From the NCBI GenBank assembly GCA_032358165.1, contig JAALGY010000020.1, forward strand, positions 2,604,001 to 2,668,000: a DNA stretch of 64,000 bases, in the 5' to 3' direction. The position numbers and the translations under genes were made by a program. The notes under the pieces were generated by a model. It was not told where the DNA came from. It saw only the letters and a list, made by a program, of their open reading frames with translations, and made no database searches. This document shows, piece by piece, positions 1-12,486 of the stretch. The stretch is from Diplosphaera chodatii. Taxonomy: Eukaryota > Chlorophyta > Trebouxiophyceae > Prasiolales > Stichococcaceae. Within the stretch, counting starts at the first letter, position 1, and every line of letters begins with the position of its first letter.

Positions 1-267
1 CCTGACCCATGCCGCAAGCAGCGTGCTGACAAAGGAAGCCCGCAGCAACGACGTGTCTGTAGGGCCTGCGCAGGGTGCACAGCCAGCACAGGTCCACTAT
101 GTTGAGGGTGATGCATCATTGCCATCCCAACATGCAGGTGTGCTCAGCTGTGGACCCAGCTTGGCAGCGACCCACAAGGCATGTGTGCTTCTTCCCAGCT
201 TCCCCAAGTTCTTTTCAACATAAGCAGTGTCAGCGGGGGCCAACCACACACATGGCCAATGCAGCAC

Positions 268-2180
268 CTGGGGCAGATGCAGGAGACTGCTGGGGGAGTG
301 CGTCCAGCCGACATTGTGCAGCGCAAGGCTGCTCAGCACCGAAAGCTGCGACACAGACGCCGGCAGCGGCTGTTCGTTCACCGCTATCTCGGACCAGCGT
401 GTGATGTCGTGGTCGGCCGTGAGGTGGCCAAGCGCCAGCATTCTCAGCACCTGCACACGGTTGCTGCAGGGGCTGGAATGCGCGCATTATGCCAATCTCA
501 CGTCATGCACATCTCCCACCTCGAAGCCAGTTCCGGCAATCTGCATGTGCTGCTGCACAGCGCACATTGCGCCGGACCGGCAGCAGTGTCCATTACTAGC
601 ATGGGATGTGCGCACCGGGCACGACTCGGCAATGCCATCCAGCAGCACCATGAAGTCTGGCGCCTTGGCCGCCAGGCGCTCGTGACCTTGCAGCTCCGCC
701 ACCGCTGCCGTCGTGTACCTCCTGCTGTCGTCGTCCTCAAAGATGACCGCCAGATCCTGCGAACACATCCCTAAACCTTAAAGCTCTGAACCCTAGTCCG
801 GCGGCACGGGCAGCTGCAGAGTATGCGCAGCCGTAGACACCCCAGGGACGCCACAGCGGCTCCTGCTGCAGCCTGCTGTGGCGGTGCTCGTAGAGTCGCC
901 CTCAACCCTACTCCGCGACAACAAGCTTTCACATAATGCCACCACCTACCGCTTACAGGCGTAGCTGCCCTTCCACATCATGTGCGGTACAGCTTGCGAC
1001 CCGCCCCCGAGCCGCTGCCACGGTGTCTCACCTGCAGCAGGGGCAGCTGGGCGAGGCAGGCCACGAGGCGCACGTCCGACACATGCTGCAGCCCGACCAG
1101 GGCCAGCTGCCGCAGGCGGCCGCCCATGCTGGCGACGCCGACCAGGCTGCTGTTTGCCAGCCCCAAGGCCGCGCAAGTGTCCAGCCGCAGCGCCTGCATG
1201 AGGACCAGCAGAGTTGCGCACATCAGTGGCGACATTGCCCTGTAAGGTTGCACAGATGTGTAATGCAATAACACAATGCGGGTAGGCGAGACCTATCGAC
1301 CCGTTATCCTCATCCGTGTACAAGGTGCCTGTAATTTCAGCCACACATTTGGTATGATGCAAAGAGTACAGACTCAGGTCGACTGCACCTGCAACGAGGG
1401 GGCGGCTGCAGCCACCGTCGTCAAGAGGGCCGCCAGGAGGCCATCCTCTGGGTTACCCTGCCAACAGGTCATCATGTGCATCATTGTTGGCCCTCATCCC
1501 TTCGCAGTATGAACTGTGGATCCGGTGACCACTTGCAGGCTGGCTGCACACCAGTGGCATTCACTGCAGCATGTAGGTGCATCATGACACGCTACAGGGT
1601 GGCATAAACTCATGCAGGTGACATGTCACCTCGGCGTGGATGGCCGTGCCGCACTGCAGCTGCAGCAGCCGATGGCCGTGGCGCCACAACCAGCGTTGCA
1701 GTGCCAGCAAGAACCCCAGCTGCCGGGCATTCCTGTCGCACTGGCTGGCGTCTGTTTCAGGGAGTCCCACTCTCCGTGATCCGCGACGCTGGCCACCTGC
1801 ACAGACACGGCCGCGGAATTTTGGCACCCCATCGTGGTTCCCAAACACCAGGCAAAAGCAGGCATGGCGCACATGAGAGGTTCCGTGTCACAATCGTGAC
1901 CTGACCTGCCACAGCAGCAGGCCGCGCTGCGACAGATGCTGGTGCCAGGCACTGCAGACGGCTCCAGCCCTCACCCTATGACGTGACCAGGGATTGGCAT
2001 ACAGATAGAGCGTGACGAGTTGCGCCTCCAAAACAACGGGTGTGCATGGCACCAGGGTTAGGCCTTTGTCTGCCCGTCGCACCTCTCCCGGAAGGGCACA
2101 TGCGCCAGCACCTGCTCCAGCACCTCCCCCGGCACATGCTGTGCCGCTCGACGGCTGTCATGACGCTGCTCACGGTCCAT
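268..2180 (-). CDS. F-box/LRR family protein, copy A (3' part beyond left edge; possible frameshift in exon 3)
   Basis: Minus-strand paralog of the F-box/LRR family; only exons 1-7 lie in the window. Exons: 2180-2083, 1975-1906, 1796-1630, 1457-1389, 1193-1032, 756-616 and 450-268. The start ATG at 2180 begins MDREQRHDSRR and leads into the F-box block VPGEVLEQVLAHVPFRER, completed in exon 2 by AVCSAWHQHLSQRGLLLWQ. Exon 5 has the family's invariant 162 nt and carries the LRR LRQLALVGLQHVSD. Exon 7 carries the LPASVSQLSVLSSLALHNVGW block. Intron 2 has a GT donor. Exon 3 measures 167 nt by the best splice sites, not a multiple of three as in every other copy: the start reads VASVADHGEWDS in one frame while LALQRWLWRHG lies in another. 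This suggests a frameshift, a base error or a different acceptor. Exon 8 is not found in the leftmost 267 bases, which fits the length of intron 7 elsewhere. Transcribed divergently from copy B. Confidence 0.75.
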
Positions 2181-3075
2181 CTTACAGTCGCGCTGAGGGG
2201 TCATACTGTGGTGCTAACAGCTTCATCTGATCTACACGCACGCGAGCTGCTTTGCTTGCTGCACGTAGCGGATTCCTAAGATGCTGTCCGGGTAGGCATG
2301 TCCTGATGATCTGGCGGTCACCATCGGTTACACTTGAACAGATGGCAGCCTGATGTGTCTGCAATCAGTCACGAACTGACATGCCAGCAGTTCGAACACC
2401 CGCAAGGTGCCCAATGTCACGAGTGCAGGTGCAGGCAGGACCAGTGCAGGCAGGACCAGCGCATGTGATGTGAATCCAGATAGGGGCTGATGCCCAAAAG
2501 TGGGTCTGTTCTTAGGGCCTGCGGCCTGACAGAATGGTCCGTGTCAAAGGAGGTGACAGAGCTGACTCAAATACCTGAACTTCTGCACTGCAATGAGAGA
2601 TGGATGCGACTTTGGCACGCCCAGTGCAAGGCGCTACAGGGCCTAATGATGGCACGGTACATGAAATTGTACGGGCGCCTAGCCCCAACTCTCCTGCATG
2701 TGATCGTCGTCAGCCCGCAACTTCCGACTGGACTCGACATGACATCTTGTGCGCGTCGTTGAAGTTAGGGTAGAAAGCTTCATCTGGATCACGCAGCCTG
2801 CTACATGCGAAATCTGCAAGGCTGCCATCAGCTGATGTATGAGCAGCGGACATGTTGACTCGTCCAGCTGTGCACCGACACATAAGCTTGCTAGCGTATA
2901 CTCGCGGTATACTTGGCATCAGCGGCGTCTCGATGGTGATCTCGAAACGGATTGCAGCCCTGGAAACGCTGTGAGCTCCCCGCAGCTGCTGTCCAAGGAC
3001 TGTGCCAAAACTTATTTGTAAGGTGCACGAAAGACATCGATATATTGTGGTCCAACACGAGCGTTCAAGGACGAC
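2181..3075. other. Divergent intergenic region between copies A and B
   Basis: About 0.9 kb separates the start codons of copies A (-) and B (+), so it must hold both promoters. I see no convincing TATA box or recognisable regulatory motif. A 15-bp tandem duplication lies at 2429-2458. The open frames here match no family exon. Confidence 0.5.
2429..2458. repeat. 15-bp tandem direct repeat (two units)
   Basis: The unit gtgcaggcaggacca occurs twice with no spacer, at 2429-2443 and 2444-2458, in the divergent A/B intergenic region. No function is evident. Confidence 0.8.
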
Positions 3076-6000
3076 ATGGACGGCCAGCAGCTTTGTCGCA
3101 GCAATGTCACTGCCCAGAACCTGCCGGGAGAGGTGCTCGAGCGTGTGCTGGCGCATGTGCCCTTCCACGACAGGTGCAATTCAGCCAAGGAATATCCTCA
3201 CACTGTGCCTACCATGATGACATGCGGATACATTTTCTGTTGAGAGTCCGGTCTGATGAGGAGGGCCACTTGCATCGCAGGGTCAGCGCTACAGCCGTCT
3301 GCCGTGCCTGGCACCGGCACCTGTCACAGCGCGGCCTGCTGCTGTGGCAGGTGCAGTTATCATATCCCCTATGTCGTGTCGGTTGTCTGCCACAGCCTGC
3401 TGAGCGTCCAGTCGTTACAGTTGAACCCTGCTCAGGTTGTTGTCACCGCGCAGGCGGCGGACATTGTGAAAATGGTGTGGGACATGGACGACACCCCATA
3501 CGAACGATATGGCGTGACTGAGCAAGACATGGAGTTGTTCCTGCCGCTGCAGCGCTGGCTGTGCCGCCACGGCGGCGGGCTGCTGCAGCTGCAGTGCAGC
3601 ACGCCATTTGACAGCATGGTAGGTTTTCCAGCATTGTGCACTGCAGCGCTTTGAGCAGCTTGCCGTTTGTGATGCACCATGTGCAGCTGTGCGTCGCTGA
3701 TGTGCAGCATTCATACCGATGCGCCAAAGGCGCATGAGATGAGCTGCACCTGAGCACCTGCGTATGTTTTCACTCATAGATGCATTGTCAGGGCGTCCCC
3801 GACGACAGCCTGCTGGCTGCCTTTCTTGCCACCCTCGCCGCAAGCGCACCTTCATTGCAGGTGTGCCCTATTACAGGATACTAAGCACAATCAGAGTCCC
3901 CAAGGTCTGCAGTATGTGCATTGAGGTACTTGTCATATGCCGTATTATGCAACAGCGTTGTATGGCTGATCAGCTTGATCACAGGCGCTACGTTTAGACG
4001 ACTGTGCCACGTGGGACTTTGCTGCGGGCAGCCTGTTCAGCATGGCCAGCATGGGCTCTCGGCTGCGGCAGCTGGCTCCGATCGGGCTGCGTCGCGTGTC
4101 GGATGAGAGCCTTGCGGCAGCCCTGGCGCAGCTTCCCATGCTGCAGGTGCAGTGCATGTTGCAATAGCCTCTTGGCTGATATGGGCATCTGCATAGTATC
4201 ATCATCAAGTGTCGTCCCCTACAACCAGTCAAATGCTGCACTTGATGCCGGCATCATCAATGCATATGTTCTCTACAAGCACTCGGATCATGAGCTATTG
4301 TATATGCGCTGAAATATCAATGCAGGGTAGCAAAACCCAACTGGAAGGCGGTATGACTAATTCAAGTGTTCCAGTGTGCGATGCCTGCGTGGTTCGCAGG
4401 ACCTGGCTGTCATCTACGAGGACGAAGGTGTCAGAATGCACGAAGGGGGTTCGCAAGATTGGCAAGCTGCAATTGAGCCGCCTGACATGATGTACCTGTT
4501 GAACTGCTGTGCTGCGTCATGCATGGTGAGCAGGTAGCAGGCTACCTAACGAACTTGTTGCTTTCACTCAACGACTCGGTGTCCTCGGTGTACGGACGGA
4601 GTGGGTGCACTCATTGGCGCCTCGCTCCTGTGGCAAGCACAGCAGTGCATGCTGTGCCCAAAGCTGTCACATCCGGTGCAGGCCCTGCATATGCTGGCGC
4701 TTGGCCATCTCCCAGGTCCCATCGGCTGGTCCAGTGTTTTGGTGAACGGGGAGCTGCTGCCAGAATCCATGTCGCGGCTCACGGTGCTGAGCAGCCTCAC
4801 GCTGCAGAACGTCGGCTGGGAGTACGCCCCTGGTGGCCTGCCGCACCTGCCCCAGGTGCTGCAGTTTGCCGTGAACATAGCACCTTCGTCCTTCAAATTG
4901 GCACTTGCAATGTTGCACCATAATCTGAGGCCATGCTGCAGCAAATCAGCCTTTCTAGTGGCACACAGCTGGGCTCGCAGCTGAAAGTCGCCCTGTGCCT
5001 CGGTAGCATCGGCATGCCACACCAATGGCGATGGCCTTACGCTCTGGCACAGAGCTGCATGTGCAGACAGAACTGCCAAATCAAGAATGGACACTGGTGT
5101 ACTTGCACAACATTGCACCACCTGAGCAACTTGCTGCTCGTCGTGCACCTGCAGCTGCGGCGGCTGAACCTGCGGGGCGACAGCACCCAGGAAAGCCGGG
5201 AGGGATCAGAGCTCCAGCACCAGCTCAGCAGCCTCACAGCTTTGGAGGCGCTGCAGGTGCAACAGCTTGCAGAGTGATGTGTTTGCATGTGTCTTCGAGG
5301 CAACAGCTAAGAGGCAACTCTGCTGAGGGCAGGGCCACTGCAGTTTGGTGGGACTCTGCTCTTGCCACATGAGTTCCCGCTGCATCAAAGGCTTCCGAAG
5401 AGTGCAAAGCCACGCTGCCTCCCACAATGTCTGGGGACGCCTTGCAGGTCATGCACCCCGACTGGCCGGGCAGGCTGCCCCGCGGACTGACGCAGCTGGT
5501 GCTGGCGCCTCTGGACATGTCCAGCGCGGACCACCCCAATCACGTTGCCTCAGGCTTCATGTTCCTGCGCAACCACCTGCCGCCGTTGCGGGTCCTGCGC
5601 CACCTGGCGTTTCACGGCCTGAGTCACATTGGCGAGCACCTTTTGCAGGATGTCTGTGCCGCTGCTGCAGCGCTGCCGCACCTGATCAGCCTGCACCTGG
5701 TGCGGGACGCCCCAAGTCCGCCTGTGATGTAGTCAGCAACCTGTACATCTGGCAAATGCATGACCTTGACGGCCCCCTTTCCTGCGTGCCAAATGGCCAG
5801 CTGCTCGATGCAGGACTTGCACTGCTGCACAACGAGCGATATCTCCATTGTAGGTCAAGTGCAACGTTGCCGCGGTGCCAGTGGAGATGTGCCAGCTGTC
5901 TTTGCTGCAACTGCTCAACCTATCGCACAACTGGCCGCTGCAGAGCGACGGCCACAGCACACTGGCACAGGCACCCCTGCACAAGGTGCACAGCCTGCTT

Positions 6001-6979
6001 GGCAAGGTGGTTCCACCAGCTGCACGTGTGAAGCTTCCAACTATGGAAAACCCAGGCAGTCCTTTAACGTGCTTGCTGGACTGCGCGACTGCATGATAGT
6101 TTCTCCATCGTATCCCGGTGTTATGTTGTGTGCAGTTGACGTCCTGCAGGCGGCTGGACCTGCGCTGCAAGGTCAACCCAAACCTCCCGTTCGAATTTTT
6201 CCCACTGCGGTTAGCCCTCTAGCAGTACCATGCCACATGCTGTTCCTCGAGGCTAGGGTGCTCGTTGCAGGTCAGCACCTGTTGGCACCCTGTTGCGTAG
6301 TCAGCAGCTGCGAGACTTTGCACATAGCCTGCAAGCGCTGCGGCAGACGCCAAGCGCGTTGACAATCTTCGCAGGCGGGCTACAGTGGTGGCCATCGCTG
6401 ACATGCCAGCCCTGGAGCAGCTGGCGCTGCCGCTCATGGAGTCCAACATGCCTGCACTCGCAGCTGCCGAGGTCGCATGGAACAGCCCTGGCGCTTGTAT
6501 CGTTGTGATTTCCTGGTGCTGCAGCGCTGCCGGCCACTGCGGCATGTGCTCACCAGTGGCGATGCCTAACAGTTCCTGACAGAAACTCCTGAATGTGTCA
6601 GCAGCGGGTTCTGGCTGCGCTGGTCCACCCTGCTGTTGACGCCAGCAGCAGCAGTCACACTATATCATCTGCCTCTTGCCAGAGCAATACCCTGTGCTGA
6701 GCTGCAGCTTGCGGCTGCCAGAAGGCATTGGCTCATGCACTGGTCATGAGCACAGTGGATCAAGCTGAACCAATCTCATGTATCCGTGTGCTGCCGCAGG
6801 AAGCGCAGCTGGCGCAGTGCCGGGGCCCGGGCCTGCCGCCCATCAGGGTGGTGGCAGAGATGCCGCAATCAGACCGCTGGGGTGCGGTGGATGTGGAGCT
6901 GCCCTTCGCAGAGGTCAACGATGTGCTGGGGGTGCAGCTGGAGCGCAGCGTTGCACGGGGGGTGCAGATTGACCAGTAA
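3076..6979 (+). CDS. F-box/LRR family protein, copy B
   Basis: Predicted SCF ubiquitin-ligase substrate receptor; first of eight head-to-tail + copies. Exons: 3076-3173, 3281-3350, 3454-3618, 3792-3860, 3985-4146, 4400-4525, 4682-4855, 5155-5256, 5448-5699, 5854-5985, 6136-6209, 6375-6471, an unresolved exon 13, and 6800-6979. The F-box spans about residues 16-56 (LPGEVLERVLAHVPFHDR in exon 1; AVCRAWHRHLSQRGLLLWQ in exon 2), with the Arg codon split by intron 1. LRR-like blocks follow: LRQLAPIGLRRVSDESL (exon 5), LTVLSSLTLQNVGW (7), LRRLNLRGD (8), LTQLVLAPL and LRHLAFHGL (9), LQLLNLSHN (10), LTSCRRLDLRC (11) and MPALEQLALP (12). Exon 14 carries LPPIRV and LGVQLERSV and ends at TAA 6979. The exons listed give 567 codons; exon 13 should lie in 6472-6799 but shows no clear match. 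Intron 2 has a GT donor. The first ATG in frame with the F-box was chosen. Confidence 0.85.
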
Positions 6980-7800
6980 GCATAGGCAGCATTCTCCGGC
7001 CCTTCACAGACGCCAGAGGGGCCGCATCTATGTTTCAGGGTGCCGGCATGCACATCTGCTTCGTGAGCAGTGCCTTCAGGCACAATCTGCCCAAAAAAGC
7101 ATGTGTGTGGCCAGAAGCATCGCACTGCCAGCATGCTGTGACCGTTGCTTTAGTAAGTGTGAGTACAACACACTTGACAGGGACCAAACGAGGAGACAGC
7201 TGCACAGAAGTAGGTTGCATATGCAGAGGTTGCTGCGCCTGGCAACAAAGTTTTGTGCAGCGCCATTGATAGTGTGGGTGTGATGTGCTGACGATGTGCG
7301 TGGCCAGTGCTGCCACTGTATTGTGCCTGATGCCCTCCACCTCCCGGGCAGGTGGGACGCCCGCTATCAACTCTGGACAACTGCCTATTGCAGATCTCCA
7401 TGCATTCGATTGCTCCCAGCAAAGGCAATTGGTTAGACCAAATGCCGCACTATATGCGATGCTCCACTGCAACCTACGAGCTCGTACCTGCTGCAATGCA
7501 TACCAGTGGTTCCGATGTATGTTCTGAGTAGCTAGCTCATAAGTTCTTTTTGCACAGGAAATGGTCTGGATGACTGCCTGCATGCCTGAAACGATCTGAT
7601 ATCGGACTTCCTCGCGCTTCGCCATCCACGGTTGGGCAGTGTTTTAGCTAGCTTGCATTACATTGCAGCTGCTGCACTTCCACCCTTCAGCGCTGTTCCT
7701 GCAGCAGTGCGTCAAATCAAGCTTGTCCCAGCGCGACGCAGAGGGATACGTGCAAGGGACAGTAGATCATTGCACATCCGTCAGGAACGCGTCATTTGAA
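6980..7800. other. Intergenic region between copies B and C
   Basis: About 0.8 kb containing the 3' flank of B and the promoter side of C. Short open frames exist on both strands but none carries family blocks or another recognisable domain. No regulatory motif identified. Confidence 0.5.
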
Positions 7801-10800
7801 ATGTCTCTGGAGTGCAATTGGAGTCATCGCAGCCATCAACCTACCCAGGACCTGCCGGAACAGGTGGTGGAGGTACTGCTGGCGCATTTGCCTTTTGCTG
7901 AACGGTACGGTGCATCCCGAGTTCCATACCCACGCCATGATTGCCTCATCTCAGAGCGAGCCTCTTCTGCGCGCTCGATCTTCTTCAAGATGTCAGCTGA
8001 GCTGCAGGGTCAGGGCTGCAACTGTGTGCCGTGCGTGGCGCCGGCACCTGTCACAACATGGCCTGCAGCTCTGGCAGGCAAGACTCAGCATCCTTTTGTG
8101 TCGGAGTGCATGTCACAGCTGTCGCACACTGCCTCAAGCATGTCTCAGCGACCAGCTGTACGCAGGCTGCTTAGTGTCAACCATGATGATGGTGCAGGCG
8201 GTCAAGATTGGGCACTCAAGCAAATGGAACATCGGGCTGAACGAGGACGACTATGTCATCCATGAAGACAAGGATGGCAAAGCTCTCCAGCGGCTGCGGC
8301 TGTTCCTGCCGCTGCAGCGCTGGCTGTGGCGCCATGGCAGCGGCGTGCTGCAGGCCCAGTGCAGCACATCATTCTACTCCCGGGTGCGGGACTGCATGCA
8401 GTGCACTGCACCTGCTGCCACAATGCGGCCTTCTGGTGCTGGGCAGAGTGCTCGTCCGTTAATGCTCTCTGCTTCTGATATGCACGAAGCATGCATTCGT
8501 GTGAAGAGGGTGGACAGTGCGAGATTGCATGTACGGGGTGGGCACCAATGTCTGAGATAAGGCAGCATGTGGACCCTTCGATGTCATTTGGCCAGGGTAC
8601 AGCGGAGGATGGCCTACTCACTGCATTTCTGCACGCCCTGGCTACGACGGCACCCTCACTGCAGGTGCATCAAGAGTTGATCAACGGCATCCAGACAAAG
8701 TGGTGATTGAGTTCGGTCTCCAACAGAATAGCAGTGCACGCGCACATGCATGGCTGTGTGCGTGGGTTCAGATCTGCTGCGTGAAGTTGTGTCCTCATAC
8801 ATGTAAGCGAAGTCAGCGCTACGTAGCACTGCGAGGTATGACATTGCGAGTCCTTAGTGCAGGCACTGCGACTGGATTGCTGCGCCGCCGCCGGCATGAC
8901 CAACGTCAGCATGGTCGGCATCGCCAGCATGGGCGGCCGCCTGCGGCAGCTGGCACTGCTCGGGCTGCAGCATGTGTCGGATGGCAGCCTCATTGCAGCC
9001 ATAGCGCAGCTGCCCATGCTCGAGGTGAGCCATTCAAACACCCAGCCTGCCAGCCATGCAGTAGCCATGTCTGCAAGCCTGGGCTCAAACAGCGAGCAGC
9101 TTGCATGTGGTGTGAAGCCAACAATATGTATGTAGGAATTGTTGCAGTTAAAGGCGTTACTGGTGAACATGAGAAACCAAAACAATCTGCAATGGAAGCT
9201 CTGTTGCCTCGCTGCAACTGTGCCGCCCTCCAGCCTTACCGCAAGCTTACTGTCTGCTTTCCACTGCAACCGCAGGACCTGGCCATCATGTTTGTAAACG
9301 AGGATGTGAAACAAGACAACAGAGATTGGTACCAGGAGGAAGGGCCTGCCAACCCACAGCCCGACTTGATGCGGCTGCTGACCAGCATCGCTGTGCCGCT
9401 ACCGGTGCACACTCCATGTGCAACATTTGCAATGCACGGCATGCAGCAGTCTAACCCAAGCACCCTGCACGTACCCTGCTGTGTGGCTGACTCATGCTGC
9501 GCTGGGCACTATGACACCATGACAAGAATGCGGGGCTGAGGCCTCGGGTCTTCTGCCAGGCTCTGCAAACGCTGGCGCTTGGGTATGCGCCAGTTTAAGG
9601 GCTACTGACCGACGGCTCCTGGAGTGGCGTCGCACGGAATGCGCGGCCGCTGCCGGCGGTGATGTCGCGGCTCACGGCGCTGAGCAGCCTGATGCTGTAC
9701 GACATCGGCTGGGAGTACACCCCCAATGGCCTGCCACATCTGCCCCAGGTGCGGCGACCTGATGTATCGGCGGGTGGCACTGCCCACAGGGGCTCATACA
9801 TGAACAGTTTTCGGCCAGTGGCTCTATCTAGCCATGCCTCACAAAACGCCTTACTGGTGGTCGAAGCTGGCCTGCAATTGCACCGTGCTCTGAATGTGCA
9901 GGCATCGCACACTCCCACGCGTGAGGGTTTTGCGTTGCCATGATGAGTCGGCGGTGAAGTAATGTGCAGGCATCGCACACTCCCACTGTGGTCTTCGCCC
10001 ACATCATGTCGAACAGTGCAGCGCCTTGACAACGACCCTGCATGTCCTGCCTTGCAGCTGCGGCGCTTGACTCTCAGGGGTGACTCTTGCCGTGAAAGCA
10101 TGTTGCAGCCGGACCTCCCGCACCAGCTCAGCACCCTCGCAAGCCTGCAGGCGCTGCAGGTGCTGATCTGTTATGTGTCTGGCCTCTGACATCTGGTCAG
10201 GAAGGTGTGTGAATGGATTGTTGCCATCATTCGGCACCATTGTGGGTCTGAGCTGGTGGCAAGGCTGGACATCGTTACTTGCTGAGTTGGCACGTGTCAG
10301 ACGACTATACCAGCCGCATGTCAGCTTATTACACCCGCCATCAGCACAAATATGTTTGTCTTACTACATGCAGGCCACGCTTCCGCGCTGGCCAGGGCGG
10401 CTGCCACCTGGCCTCACACAGCTGGTGATGTCGCCATACCTGCAGCGCTGGGCAGATGAAGAAGTGAATCTTGCATGTGCTGGGGACCCCGCCAGCTTCG
10501 TTCGGGTGCATCTGCCAGCGCTGGGCCACCTGCGCCACCTGGCAATCCACAACTGCCTGGAGGTTCACGAGGGCTTGCTGCAGGGTGTCTGCACCGCTGC
10601 CAAAGCAATGCCACAGCTGATCAGCTTGCATCTGGTGCGGATTGGTGCTTCATCAGTCTGCAAAAGTCACCTTTGCACCTTGTGCGTTCAAGATGGCAGG
10701 TATCAAAGCCGCGAGCGACATCGTTCTGTCTCACGCAACATTTCAGACCGCAAAGCAATTTCTCGTATGCACATTCGTGTGCAGGTAAACTGCAGCTTGC

Positions 10801-11973
10801 CGGCGGTGCCGAGGGAACTCTGCGAGTTGTCGCAGTTGCAGCTCCTGAACCTCTCGCACAACCGGGCGCTGCAGATGAATGGCTGTCGCGTCCTTGCACA
10901 GGCGCCCCTGCACAAGGTCTCTGCGACATGACTTCTTAAGTAAACCGCATCTCCAGCTCATCATGTCCCAAGGCTACCGGTGTGGCCGAACTGAGCCACA
11001 GGGTCAAATCGCATTTTCGGTGGCTGAACAGCATCGCTTGGATGACATTCTTGTGAACGTCCTTCGTGTTTCTTGCAGCTGGCCTCCTGCAGGTGGCTGG
11101 ACTTGCGGTGTGACAGGAACTTGTTTTCACGCAAGATGCCGCTCCAGTGAGAGGCCTTTGCCGCTAGAGAATTGCCCTGTTGACTCGTCAAACTATGCAA
11201 TCCGGCAAACAGCAGCGTGTGACACACTGCTGCATCTGCATCTGTGATACCAAATGCACTTTATTCAGGCTGTGTGCACGGCCAGCTGCTGATGGCAAAG
11301 TGCGCCATACCTGTTGCAGGCCCGACACGATAGCGGCGATGGCCGCCATGCCGGCCCTGGAGCAGCTGGCATTGCCGCCCATGCGCTACGACCTGCATGA
11401 TGTGCGATTGCAGTGCATGCCAGCAAACGTCACATGTCTAATTGGTCACCTGCTCCTGTTGCCCGCCCATGCAACTGTGCATGGACGGTGCTCAAGCCAT
11501 GAGAGCTTGCATTGCATCCTGTCCTGGTCTTGACTGTCTTTCATGTGTCACACTAGCCAGCTCCGGAGCAGCTGGCGGCAGGGATCCTCGCTCCGCAAGA
11601 GCGGCTGAATACTCACAGCGTCTACACCGACAGCAGCCTGACCGCTGATGACATGGTGCCCTCCCTGCACTGCACTCCCTAGTTTGCCTGGGGCACCTCG
11701 CCGTGCCCCCGCGGAACTGCCCATGCATGCCAAAAGGTTTCTGGTCAAGCAACACCCAGGGAGCTCGCACATGCAACCTGTTGCTTGCCCCTGCAGGAGG
11801 TTGCCCTGCTGGCACAGCACCGGGGGCGGGGCATGCCGCCCATCCGGGTGGTGACAGCGCTGCCCCAGTCGGATGAGTGGGCCGCGGTGCACGTCGACCT
11901 GCCCTTTGGCGAGGTGAACGAGGTGCTGGGGGTGCAGCTGGGCCGCATTATGATGCGCGGGGTGCCGTGTTGA
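7801..11973 (+). pseudogene. F-box/LRR family copy C, disrupted by an in-frame stop in exon 7
   Basis: Complete 14-exon structure: 7801-7904, 8008-8077, 8198-8383, 8596-8664, 8863-9024, 9276-9404, 9560-9748, 10058-10159, 10374-10634, 10785-10916, 11079-11146, 11320-11401, 11557-11655 and 11797-11973. The sum is 1830 nt (610 codons). The F-box is a divergent subtype shared with D (LPEQVVEVLLAHLPFAER, then TVCRAWRRHLSQHGLQLWQ). LRR blocks include LRQLALLGLQHVSDGSL, LTQLVMSPY, LQLLNLSHN and MPALEQLALP; the C-terminal block includes LGVQLGRIM. In exon 7 the frame reads ALQTLALGYAPV and then TAA at 9596-9598. The conserved block resumes in the same frame after it (RNARPLPAVMSRLTALSS), so this is a point stop, not a frameshift. 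Exon 7 is phase 0 on both sides, so skipping it would restore a frame. Intron 2 uses a GC donor (CAG|GCAAGA). Either a young pseudogene or a gene making a truncated or exon-skipped product. Confidence 0.75.
9893..9986. repeat. 26-bp direct repeat pair in intron 7 of copy C
   Basis: Two exact copies of a 26-base word beginning aatgtgcaggcatcgcac lie at 9893-9918 and 9961-9986. A 16-base part of it recurs in inverted orientation at 4373-4388, in intron 5 of copy B. Possibly a small dispersed repeat. Confidence 0.75.
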
Positions 11974-12486
11974 AGACTGCCGTCAAGCAGCTGCAAAGCA
12001 TCTGACCTCACTGACGTCGCTACGAGTCGTGTGGTGTCGTGCTGCAGCATCAATGCAGTATTCATAGCCCCAACTAATGGTTTGATGAGATCAAACCATT
12101 CTGCAGTTTGAATAGCACACATCACCACCCTTGCTTGGTTTGCTGCTTCACACATTGCAATTGTCTCATCGCTGGTCTCTGGGCTATCCACACTCACAAC
12201 ATACACAACCACCTGCCAGATACAGCGGACTGCTAAGTGTTGGTTGCCATTGCGCATGTGATCTCAGATCACCAGAACTGCGTGCGCACAATCAGCCCGG
12301 TACCTGCCTATCTGATCATATCATCAGCTCCCAATATCTGTCTGAATCGTCATCGTGCCATTGTGTCGGAGCTGCACCCTCCAGAACTGCTGTTCCTCAG
12401 TGTTTTGAGACTGGGATGCATGACAGTGTGAAGGTGAATCTAGAGAGGCAGGACGCGCTGTAGCTCAGTAGTAACGCGCTGAGAAG
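11974..12486. other. Intergenic region between copies C and D
   Basis: About 0.5 kb, the shortest spacer in the head-to-tail array. It contains a perfect foldback at 12076-12100, about 100 nt past the stop of C. No gene-like content otherwise. Confidence 0.5.
12076..12100. repeat. Perfect 11-bp foldback 3' of copy C
   Basis: Arms AATGGTTTGAT (12076-12086) and ATCAAACCATT (12090-12100) are exact reverse complements around a 3-nt GAG loop. It lies about 100 nt downstream of the copy C stop and would form a stable hairpin if transcribed in the 3' untranslated region. A role in 3' processing or stability is only a possibility. Confidence 0.75.

Noticed and set aside
12450..12486. tRNA-like word tagctcagtagtaacgcgc just upstream of copy D
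   Set aside because: Resembles a tRNA A box but no B box or acceptor stem follows at the right distance.
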